Assembly: GCA_018894105.1 (NCBI GenBank)
Contig: CM032123.1
Span: 26,265,744-26,329,743 of the forward strand
Direction: 5' to 3'
DNA: 64,000 nucleotides
Source: Jacaranda mimosifolia
Taxonomy: Eukaryota; Streptophyta; Magnoliopsida; Lamiales; Bignoniaceae
Shown in pieces: positions 23,287-33,198 of this stretch (position 1 is its first letter; each line of letters starts with the position of its first letter). Below the pieces are notes generated by a model. That model was not told where the DNA came from, did not search any database, and saw only the letters and a list, made by a program, of their open reading frames with translations. The translations under genes were made by a program, and so were the position numbers.

Positions 23287-25484
23287 GCTGTTGGACGGTA
23301 ACAGTTTTCCATGGCTACCGGTTGCCATAGCCACCACCATGTCAGCTGTGGGCAGCTCAATAGCTGTTTGGCAGCCATAGCCGATTGCTGGCGGCCAGGG
23401 AAAGAAAAATGCCATGCAGTCCGGCATCCCAACATCATGCCCAAGGAAAGATGTGTCGGAGGCCTTTTTTGCCACCACTGTAAAAAAAAAAATTGTAGAT
23501 AAAAAATTATATATGTTTATTATATAAGTATAAATAAAAAATATATATGTATATAATTGTAGATAAATTTATATATATGTATATATGCGAAATGTATTAT
23601 TTAAAATAAATAATATATATGCCAAGTGGCCTATGGCCTAGTGGCATAGGTCTCCCACATATTGTGGGAGGTAAGGAGTTCAAGCCCTAACAGACTCCTA
23701 ATATGCAAGCGTGTATAAATAAAATAAATAATATATATGTATATATTATATAAGGATAAATAAAAAAAATATCATAAATACTTTTATAAGTATTAAATAT
23801 TATTTAATTTGGAATAAATAAAAAAATTATATCTACATATATATTATATGTATATATATATGTATATAATTAAACATAAATTTATATATGTATAGCAGTG
23901 TATATATATTATATATAAGCATAAATAAAAATATATTATATATCTTTTTAGAAATATTAAATATTATTTACTTTGGAATGGACTAAAAAGTAAATTGAAA
24001 GAAAAATGGTAAATATAGTAGATAAGATAAAAATAAAAGTAATTGAAATTTAAAGTTTATTTAAGGGCAATTCTATCTTTTTAATACTCAATGGGTATCT
24101 AACAAAAACAAGGGGCGGTGAGCATGATTTTAAAAAACGTAAGGAACTTTTAGTGTATTTCTTTTGATAAGAAGGCATTGTGTCTATTTGACACATCACA
24201 TCGGGTAAATTGCATTTAACCCTTTCAAGTAGGGGGGGGCAAATTGGGTTTAAACTTTAAACTCATGGTTTCAATCGACCCACATAGTTATAAGTTGGGT
24301 TAGGTTTAAAATAATTTGATTGGGTTTGGAGTTTTAGTGGGTTGAATATGAGTAGGGTATTAATGGGTTGAAATGAGTTTTAAATATAAATAGTTTGAAA
24401 ATTTGTTGAATGTGGTTTCTAAATAATTCAACTCAATTTCAGCCTCAAGATTATTCTCCCACTCTCCAATTCTCCCAATATCATACCACACTTTATTTTT
24501 ATTTCTATAATACTCTAAAAATGAAAAAGAAAAATAATGAATTGAAAATTAGATATATTATATATCACTGATTAATCATTTACCATTTTTCCACCTCATT
24601 TAATTTAAAATATTAATTTATTAACTTAATTCGAATGAATTAGTTCGTCCGAGGGCAGAGGACCGAGGCCTTCAATTAGCATCATAATAATTATATTATT
24701 CATTTTTGGAAGCTCCCCATCACGAATTTTTTCTTGTAGTTTTCATTTTTTTCTTTGTAAATCCATCTACCCACCCTCACTCGCAATTAGATATTTTCAA
24801 ATAATATTTTCTTTTCTTAAGAAAAAAATACTAAAAAATTTGGAAAATAAATTTTTATATCAAAGAAACTCATTAAAATATTTTTCAATCCAAAATACCT
24901 ATTCTATTACTTTTTGACTTTGAAAAACGCAATAGCTAATTATTCAACTAAATTACTCTTTAATCATTAAATTAAAAATAATAATAAATTATATTTTCCA
25001 ACGAAATTTTTTTCTTTAGATTATTTAAATTTAATTATGCCAAAAATGATTTTATCATCAACAGATTAAATTATTTTGGAAAATGTATTTATTGAATTTC
25101 AAATATATATAACTTATAGTAAAGATAATTTTAATCTTTTAGAAACAAAATCAAAATTTTTTAAAATTCATAAAATTAATTCTTGTAAAAATTTTTACAA
25201 TACAATCAAAAGATTTAAATTATAAACTTAAACATTAATAAATAAATAAAAATTAATACAAGAAATTCAAGGATAATTTCATCCAAAAATAAGATAAAAG
25301 TTGATTGTTGGGCTTTTTTGAAATAAAAAGTTTGTGGAAAATGTTTTTTTTATTGAAACATAATTTTTTAGATATAAAAAATCATTGTAAACAGTTTCTA
25401 GTAATTAATTAACATACGTCAAGTAAAGATAAAAAGATTATAGTTTAATAAAATAATATAACAATGTATAGCAAAAGTTGATTT
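22674..25484. repeat. Donor copy of a local 2.8-kb duplication
   Basis: This block contains the end of the gypsy LTR, the right arm of Mutator-like copy 2, and the left part of the hAT-like element. It matches 25852-28730 base for base apart from scattered changes and a few gaps. It lacks a block of about 125 bases present in the other copy at 26650-26775. The left breakpoint lies in the word CAAAAACCATTACCC and the right one after GCAAAAGTTGATT. Confidence 0.9.
23621..23735 (+). repeat. tRNA-derived SINE, copy 1
   Basis: A polymerase III A box, TGGCCTAGTGG (23634-23644), and a B box, GTTCAAGCC (23678-23686), are 33 bases apart, as in a tRNA-derived SINE head. The tail ACTCCTAATATGC...GTGTATAAATAAA is shared with the copy at 59752-59852. 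The ends are approximate. Confidence 0.65.
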
Positions 25485-25851
25485 TTTTTTTCATTTCTTG
25501 TATTGAACCCGCCCAAATCTGACTCAACTCATTTTCAACCCAACCCATTTTTAACCCATAAATATAAGGGTTAATTACATGGACCTCCCCTAAGGTTTGA
25601 GCTAAATACAGAAACTACCCATGAGGTTTCTGAAATTACAAATACCTCCCCTGTGGTTTGTCTCCATCTAACAAGTAGACCCAGCCGTTAGTCAAACTAA
25701 CAATTTTTGCTGATGTCAGCATTGACATTTTTTGAAAATCCAAATTTGCCCTAGTTTGACTAGACTTGATCTTTGACCATGTGATTGGACCAAAATACCC
25801 TTATGTGTGTCATGCATGTGTGGATCTATTTGTAATGTTAAAATCGCTCGC

Positions 25852-28730
25852 CAAAAACCATTACCCAGAACACCCAGCTCAGCCCTGCTCCAAACTCAGC
25901 TGCGGTCAACTTAGTCTTCACTTTTTTCGACGAAACGATGGAGTTTAGGGATGCAAGGGGTATGGTTGGGATGTTGGGAACGTGAGGATGAAGATAATCA
26001 TAACATAAATGGGAGAAGGATCACAGCCAAAGAAATCACCGGTGAGAAACGAGAGGTGGCCGTGGTGAAGGTAAAGAATGAAATGGGGTGAATTTGCAAT
26101 TTTGGATATTATAGGGCATTTTTTTTTTGACCCTAAAATAGATAAAATCATGCAATTAAGCCTTGCACTTTATTGAAACAAAAGCTGAACCTCAATTGAC
26201 TTAGGGACTTCCATGCAAACCCTGAATTTTCCCAAATTTGTGCAATCAAGTCTTTAGAAATTGCGGTTTGGCCCCAAAAGTTTCAAATAACTTAAAATCA
26301 AGTTTGTTAAAATTATATATATTGACCACACAACTTCTAAAATACTAATAATTTTTAAAATTCATAGGAATAAATAAAATGAAAATAAATTGACAATTAG
26401 ATTATCACAAATAAAGAAAATTCTAGGGGTGTTACAGCTGTTGGGCGGCAACAGTTTTCCATGGCTACCAGTTGCCATAGCTACCACCATGTTAGCTGTG
26501 GGCAGCTCAGCAGCCGTTTGGCTACCATAGCCGATTTCTGGCGGCCAGGAAAATAAAAATGCCATGCAGTCCGGCATCCCAATATCATGCCCGAGAAAAA
26601 AGGTGTCAGAGACCTTTTTTGCCACCACTGTAAAAAAAGAAAAAAATTATAAATGTTGGCTGCCATTAACACACTAGCCGGATCTAGCCAAATTTGGCCA
26701 CTATACATAGCTGCCATGGTGGCACGTTGGGGTTTGAGGAAGATGGGGCTGGGGGGTGGGGGTGTAGGGGGGGATATTATATATGTTTTATTATATAAGT
26801 ATAAATAAAAAATATATATGTATATAATTGTAGATAAATTTATATATATCATTATATATGCGAAATGTATTATTTAAAATAAATAATATATATGCCAAGT
26901 GGCCTATGGCCTAGTGGCATAGGTCTCCCACATATTGTGGAAGGTAAGGAGTTCAAGCCCTAACGGACTCCTAATATGCAAGTGTGTCTAAATAAAATAA
27001 ATAATATATATGTATATATTATATAAGGATAAATAAAAAAATATCATATATACTTTTATAAGTATTAAATATTATTTAATTTGGAATAAATAAAAAAATT
27101 ATATGTGCATATATATTATATGTATATATATGTATATAATTAAACATAAATTTATATATGTATAGCAGTGTATATATATTATATATAAGCATAAATAAAA
27201 ATATATTATATATCTTTTTAGAAATATTAAATATTATTTACTTTGGAATGGACTAAAAAGTAAATTGAAAGAAAAACGGTAAATATAGTAGATAAGATAA
27301 AAATAAAAGTAATTTAAATTTAAATTTTATTTAAGGGCAATTCTATGTTTTTAATACTCAATGGGCATCTAACAAAAACAAGGGGCAGTGAGTATGATTT
27401 TAAAAAACGTAAGGAACTTTTAGTGTATTTCTTTTGATAAGAAGGCATTGTGTCTATTTGACACATCACATCGGGTAAATTGCATTTAACCCTTTCAAGT
27501 AGGCGGGGGGGGGGGGGGGGGGGGGGAATTGGGTTTAAACTTTAAACTCATGGTTTGAATCAACCCACGTAGTTTTGAGTTGGGTTTGGTTGAGTTTTAG
27601 TGGGTTGAATACGAGTTGGATTTTAATGGGTTGAAATGAGTTTTAAATATAAATAGGTTGAAAATGAGTTGAATGTGGTTTCTAAATAATTCAACCCAAT
27701 TTCAGCCTCAAGATTATCCTCCCAAGATCATACTACACTTTATTTTTATTTCTATAATACTCTAAAAATGAAAAAAAAATAATGAATTGAAAATTAGATA
27801 TATTATATATCACTGATTAATCATTTACCATTTCTCCACCTCATTTAATTTTAAAATATTAATTTATTAACTTAATTCGAATGAATTAGTTCGTCCGAGG
27901 GCAGAGGACCAAGGCCCTCAATTAGCATCATAATAATTATATTATTCATTTTTGGAAGCTCCCCATCACGAGTTTTTTCTTCTAGTTTTCATTTTTTCTT
28001 TGTAAATCCATCTACCCACCCTCACTCGCAATTAGATATTTTCAAATAATATTTTATTTTCTTAAGAAAAAAATACTAAAAACTTCTGAAAATAATTTTT
28101 TATATCTAAGAAACTCATTAAAATATTTTTCAATCAAAAATACCTATTCTTTTACTTTTTCACTTTGAAAAACGCAATAGCTAATTATTCAACTAAATTA
28201 CTCTTTAATCATTAAATTAAAACTAATAATAAATTATATTTTCCGATGAACTTTTTTTCTTTAGATTATTTAAATTTAATTGTGCCAAAAATGATTTTAT
28301 CATCAACAGATTAAATTATTTTGGAAAATATATTTATTGAATTTCAAATATATATAACTTATAGTAAAGATAATTTTAATCTTTTAGAAACAAAATTAAA
28401 AATTTTTAAAATTCATAAAATTAATTCTTGTAAAAAGTTTTACAATACAATCAAAAGATTTAAATTATAAACTTAAACATTAATAAATAAATAAAATTTA
28501 ATACAAGAAATTCAAGGATAATTTCATCCAAAAATAAGATAAAAGTTGATCGTTGGGCTTTTTTGAAATAAAAAGTTTGTGGAAAATGTTTTTTTTTATT
28601 GAAACATAATTTTTTAGATATAAAACTTCATTGTAAACAGTTTCTAGTAATTAATTAACATACGTCAAGTAAAGATAAAAAGATTATAGTTTAATAAAAT
28701 AATATAACAATGCATAGCAAAAGTTGATTA
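25852..28730. repeat. Second copy of the 2.8-kb block, inside the Mutator-like element
   Basis: It is a direct-orientation copy of 22674-25484, starting with the gypsy LTR end (to 26437), then the right arm of Mutator-like copy 2 including its end and TTTCAAGTA duplication (near 27476-27501), then the hAT-like left part. In the LTR part it shares changes with the right LTR rather than the left, so it derives from the neighbouring copy. It has a G run of 22 bases (27505-27526) where the other copy has 8. It keeps a GC-rich piece at 26650-26775 that the other copy lacks. Confidence 0.9.
26894..27005 (+). repeat. tRNA-derived SINE, copy 2 (duplicated with its block)
   Basis: The A box TGGCCTAGTGG is at 26907-26917 and the B box GTTCAAGCC at 26951-26959. 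It is the same insertion as 23621-23735, carried along by the local duplication, and so is not an independent transposition. Confidence 0.65.
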
Positions 28731-30320
28731 TTTAAATTTTTATTGTAAACTTTGAAGTTACATATAACATCCTCATATTAATGAATTGTTACACAGACCC
28801 CCCTTGAACAAATTCTACATTACATTAACCCTTCCTCGTGAATTTAATAACTTGCAATATGGTCCCTTTAAACAGGAAAAAACATAACAATCTAATAAAC
28901 TATTTCACCTTTAATCAATCAATCAAATATTCAAGTGTCATGAACTACACAAGTTTGCTTCATATAATAAAGCTCTATATAATTCAAAAGGGTTGTACAA
29001 AAAGATCAATTGACTGCACAAAACATCAAGCAAAAGTTGTGTACTTGGTTCATGAATCTCAAGTTTAAATTGACAAAAATAGTGATAATAAAGCATTAAT
29101 CGATGCACATTTGAGCCAGATGAATGTCTTCCTGAAATAGAAAAAAAAAAGAATACAAAATAAAAATGAATCAAATAATTAAGTGCAGTAATAATTAAAT
29201 AATGGACAAGTCCAAAGATCCTTGTGAATAATTACAACATGGCCCTCCTGTACATGGTAAGCTCTTGCAGCTGTCTAGAAGTACTTTCTCAGCAAAACTC
29301 CAGAAAAGGAAAGTCTAAAATTGGAGTACATATGTCTACACACTTTCTATTGATTGATTATGACATCAATTAACTGATTGTCTCCACAAGACCCTAGATT
29401 ATAATAAAGAGTAATGCACAATATAAAAAAACCAACTAAGAAACCCTATAAATGACACCCTCAATTAACATTAAAAATTACAACTAGCACGCTTACAATG
29501 TTTTAAACATTACAAATAGTACCCTTGAAAGATTTGAAACATTACAAATGCAACCCTTGCAACTTAAATTCAATACAATTGACACCTTAATCAAATTCCA
29601 GTACATATTATATAGGGTAAAACAGAATGTTTACTAAATAGAAGGTTTACAGAACGTCCAAAAAATACAAAATCATGGCATTAAAGGTAGGGTTTCTTTA
29701 TAAACAACTTCAAAAACTTTTAAAATCAACAAAAATTGGTACAATAATCCAAATATAGGGTTTTTATTTGGACGGCAACAATAAAAAATCAAGGTTTTTT
29801 TTACAAAAGACATCAAATCATGCAAAATAAAATTATACATTCATCAATAAACATTCCAATATATCAAAAAACACAAAAATCACATTTTTGGAAACAAAAA
29901 TAAGGAAACAAAAATCACAAAATATGAACACCCAACACAAAATACAACTAAAATTAACTTGATCTGACATAAAAAAAAGGAAAAAAAGTTGTGAAAAAAC
30001 TTGCCCATACCTTTTTCACTTGAAAAGGTGAAATGCCACAAAAACTTCACAATCCAGTCAGTTGGTGTGCACGATCCAAAAGATTCTGCAGTTTTTCTGG
30101 TTAGTTTTCTCACCAGAAAACGACAATGCACCACCATTGACGGCACGGTAGCAAGAAGATGTGTTCTTGGGGTAGAAATGATCGAATGGAGGAAAAAAAT
30201 CTACACCTTTGTGTTCTTCATACATAAAGTGGCAGAAATGACTTTTTATTTTTTTTATTTTTTATTTTATTTTTTTCTAAATAAGTGAGGGTATAACAAT
30301 CATTTCACACCTCCCGTTAC
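28731..30320. other. Private interior of the Mutator-like element
   Basis: AT-rich sequence without a recognised gene. Near 29440-29600 words of the type ACATTACAAATAGTACCCTTG recur two or three times, which looks like remains of small inverted-repeat elements. The segment 29990-30180 has slightly higher GC and an open frame on each strand (29880-30146 minus, 30001-30288 plus), but neither resembles a protein family I know. It could be a captured host gene fragment. Confidence 0.4.
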
Positions 30321-30567
30321 GTTTTTTAAATGACTGTTAACGCAAGGGGAGGTATTTGTAATTTCACAAACTTCAGGGGTAGTTTCTGTATTTAGCTCAA
30401 ACCTCAGGGGAGGTCCCTATAATTAACCCTAAATATAAACACATTTTAAGCCAAATCCATTTTAAACCCAACCCATATCCAACCCAACTCACCCATTTAC
30501 TACTACTACTTTCAAGTATTCATACTTATTCTTATTTGCCTATTGGCAACCCATACCATACGCCAGC

Positions 30568-30570
<3 letters not shown>

Positions 30571-30605
<35 letters not shown>
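30571..30605. repeat. (CT)n microsatellite
   Basis: An uninterrupted run of about 17 CT units, followed by further CCT-rich sequence and short TA tracts to about 30710. Confidence 0.95.
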
Positions 30606-30609
<4 letters not shown>

Positions 30610-32024
30610 CTCCCTCCCTCCATCCCTCCCTCTACATATATACACTCACAAGTCGCAACACATAAAATATATATTTTTATACATGTCATACATATATATG
30701 TATATATATACACACACGGATTCTCATATATTTGGTCTTAATTTGATAATTTTTTGACTTGCTTGTATATATATGTGAGGTGATAATTCCTGTTGGAGAT
30801 TGACATTCTCCAACATGTATCTTTTTTATTTATAAAGGTAAGAATGATCAAGTTGCGTGCAACCGAAAAATTTCAGCCCATCTCGCTTCTGCTTCACTTT
30901 AAGCTTTAGAAACACATGCCAAAAAGCAGCAAGAGTATGAATTACATAGCTAAATCCATGCCTTGATTGTCTTGATGACCACTCCCAATTCCCTTAACTC
31001 CACCCTTTGCCGACTTTTATGGGGAAATTCATGGCATAACTACCAATGTTTATCTAAATTCCACTAATTATTTCCGATAATGGAAATAAATGAATAGATT
31101 AGTTGTTTTAAGAAGTAGCTCTATCTTTAGTCTAAAAAGTTGACTGCTGACTGCCTTAAATTTGGATGTCTCCTACATATATTTTTCTTTCATATTTTAG
31201 ACCTATATATATATGTGTGTGTGTGTGTGTGTAGACCTATTTTTCTTTTCTTTTACAAAAGCCTAAAAATATAAAGTATTCAGTTTGGCAGCTTCATACA
31301 TATGTTTGTTTTCAAATAATTTAGGCCTAAAAAAAAAAAAATAAGACCTTTATTTGAAGGTTTCATTATTAAAAGTTATAATAATTAATCAATTGAATAT
31401 ACTGAAAAAATATAATTTTAAATTTCAATTAGCCTTTTTCATTTTCTTAAATTTTCTCTATCCTTTTATTTATCAAAATCCTACCTACTTCCTTCTTTTC
31501 CAATACTGATTATTAAACAACTCTTCTTTTTCAATCCTAACTGCTAAAAAAATATACCAATATTAATCTTTAAACAACATTAACTTCAATTCTCTTTTAC
31601 CATAAATCAAAATTTTATTTCTTAAATTTCTTTTTCTTTTGCCTCGGCCAAACAAAATTTTTCAAAATTAAAACTAATAAAATCTTATGTAAGTCAACAA
31701 TGTATCAAGAAAGATAGAATGAGTTAGCTATACTATCAATTGAAAAGGACATGTTAGAAGAAATTAATTATAAAAGTCAATTAATAATTTTGCATCTCAA
31801 AAGGCCAAGAATAAATTTGGAAAGTAACATTTTATATGAATTCTTTTTCTACAAAGTATGACATGCTTACTAAAAAGACACGTGTATTAAAAATTTATAA
31901 TTTTGTATGTAAAATTTATTTTCTTTCTTATATATTAAAGGTTTCATCTTTAAATTTTGTTTTAGCCTTCAATATCTTATTGAGACAACCTTGGCTATTC
32001 CAGTGAAAATTATATTTATATATA

Positions 32025-32240
32025 TTACACACCACTTTAAATCTTCTATTCTATTCTATGTTATCTCCTATTTCATTTTATGGATATATGTACCAATCGT
32101 ATTAAATATTTCTTAATAAAAAATTAATTAAAAATCACGTATACTTGGTGTGTATATATATTCATCACGTTAAAATAGGAGATAAAATACAAAATGAAAT
32201 AAAAAATTCAAAGTGATTATACACACATGTGCACACAATT
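32025..32240. mobile_element. Miniature inverted-repeat element
   Basis: The arms are inverted copies of about 55 bases. The left arm has ACACACCACTTTAAATCTTC...TTATCTCCTATTT, and the right arm read in reverse has the same order of words, with a loop of about 75 bases. The RNA or single strand could fold into one long hairpin. The target-site duplication lies in AT-rich sequence and is unclear. Confidence 0.55.
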
Positions 32241-32309
32241 TTATATATTACAATGTGTTTTGATATTAGTGGTATATGATCTTCACTGTTTATGTGAAAA
32301 CATTTACTC

Positions 32310-32642
32310 CATGTTTGGTTTATGAATTTTGATGAGGAAAGAAGAATATTAAGGAAAAAAAAATGAAATCAGAAAAATATATATAAAATTTTATATTTGT
32401 TTGGTTGTTAAAAAAAATTATGAATTAGAAAGAGACAGCGAGAAGAAGGGTGACGGATCTGTAGAAAATAGAAGTCGAATAGATTTTTCACCATTTTCCT
32501 CATCATTTTGGAAGGAAAATTCATTTTCTTCAAATACACTATATTTTCTCTCTTTTTTTTTTCTTTAGAATTTCCTACTAACGAGCAACGATTTTCTAGC
32601 ATTTTTTTCCTTACTTAAATCCTTGAACCAATTATAGACATG
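32310..32642. mobile_element. Possible hAT-like miniature element
   Basis: The left end CATGTTTGGTTTATGAATTT and the reverse complement of the right end (CATGTCTATAATTGGTTCAAG) are diverged inverted repeats, both leading into GAGGAAA/AAGGAAA. No clear target-site duplication was found. Confidence 0.4.
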
Positions 32643-33111
32643 AATTTTTCTGTGTAACCCAGGTCCTTACAACTAAAAATAGTATATAATCATGAAAATT
32701 TAAACCTAAAGTTAATTCAATCACATTTCAATCTCATACCGTTGAAATAGAGGAGTTAAACTGTTTTATTATTAATCATATTTTTAAGCGTGAATGATCC
32801 AAAAATAAATAGATTTAATCACATAGCAACTGTAAATTTACTTGTACTATATTTCCTTGTGGTTGATCCAATTAATCTGGTATTTGAACTAACTTTTGAA
32901 CTTATAATATTTCCAGAGTAATGCATATCTATGCTTACACTCACATGCATAAACTTGAAAGGATTATCCATTAATTTCCTCCGTAAATGCCGTGACAAAA
33001 TGTTTCAAATAATTGTTAACACAAAACAGTTTTTGTTAGTTGTAGCAACACTCAATTTGACAAAAATACGCAGCCATGCACTCCTGTGCTCCACACTTGA
33101 ACAATAAAGTC

Positions 33112-33119
33112 TATAAATA
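33112..33119 (+). promoter_or_regulatory. TATA box of polygalacturonase gene 1
   Basis: TATAAATA lies 80 bases before the chosen ATG (33199). Transcription would begin near 33145, leaving a short A-rich leader that contains no other ATG. This is also why an upstream in-frame ATG at 33076 is not the start. Confidence 0.75.
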
Positions 33120-33198
33120 CCTCCTTCGCCACTTCAATTCCCACAAGCATACAGATAGATATACAAACACAAATAAACACGCACAAACACAAAAATAC

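Larger units (their letters stand above)
11252..24222. mobile_element. Mutator-like element, family GGGTAAATTGC, copy 2, split by a gypsy insertion
   Basis: The left arm is 11252-11700 and the right arm is 23287-24222. The ends are diverged inverted repeats: AGGGAAAATTGCAATGAACCC at the left matches the reverse complement of the right end, and both continue into a shared CTTCTTGTCAAAA-type word. The 9-base duplication TTTCAAGTA flanks the element (11243-11251 and 24223-24231). Removing the gypsy element leaves about 1.4 kb, similar to copy 1 at 6472-8026. The arms show the same order of features as copy 1: terminal repeat, CACGTGGCGCGTG-like block, AT-rich stretch, then GC-rich core. No transposase is visible. 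Confidence 0.8.
25568..30429. mobile_element. Mutator-like element, family GGGTTAATTA (4.86 kb)
   Basis: Terminal inverted repeats of about 100 bases are well preserved. The left end starts GGGTTAATTACATGGACCTC, and the right end read in reverse starts GGGTTAATTATAGGGACCTC; both continue through GTTTGAGCTAAATACAG. A perfect 9-base duplication TAAATATAA flanks it (25559-25567 and 30430-30438). The interior is made of a copy (25852-28730) of the adjacent upstream DNA, then 1.6 kb of unassigned AT-rich sequence. No transposase is visible, so it is non-autonomous. It sits within the hAT-like element. Confidence 0.88.
24230..30508. mobile_element. hAT-like element split by a Mutator-like insertion
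   Basis: It starts TAGGGGGGGGCAAATTGGG and ends CCCATTTACTACTACTA, the two ends being diverged inverted repeats of the common plant hAT type (TAGGGGTGGCAAA). It is flanked by the 8-base duplication CTTTCAAG (24222-24229 and 30509-30516). Inner arms are rich in GGGTT/AACCC words (24240-24420 and 25500-25558, 30439-30500). After removal of the nested element (25568-30429) about 1.4 kb remains. No transposase is visible. Its left duplication overlaps the right end of Mutator-like copy 2. Confidence 0.7.
30606..33111. other. Upstream intergenic region of polygalacturonase gene 1
   Basis: No gene is seen in these 2.5 kb. There is a short (GT)n run near 31214-31232, and two miniature inverted-repeat elements (about 32025-32240 and 32310-32642). 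The last 450 bases before the TATA box contain no recognised repeat and are the likely proximal promoter. Confidence 0.5.

Noticed and set aside
23634..23686. Functional tRNA gene
   Set aside because: A and B boxes are present, but no cloverleaf with paired acceptor and anticodon arms can be drawn, so it is a SINE head.
26481..26852. 123-codon minus-strand frame
   Set aside because: It crosses the Mutator-like GC-rich core and low-complexity TA sequence; proline and glycine runs come from a G-rich tract.
33076..33198. Upstream in-frame ATG extending polygalacturonase gene 1
   Set aside because: It lies before the TATA box at 33112 and would put a non-hydrophobic stretch ahead of a clear signal peptide. 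ATG 33199 fits promoter and family length.
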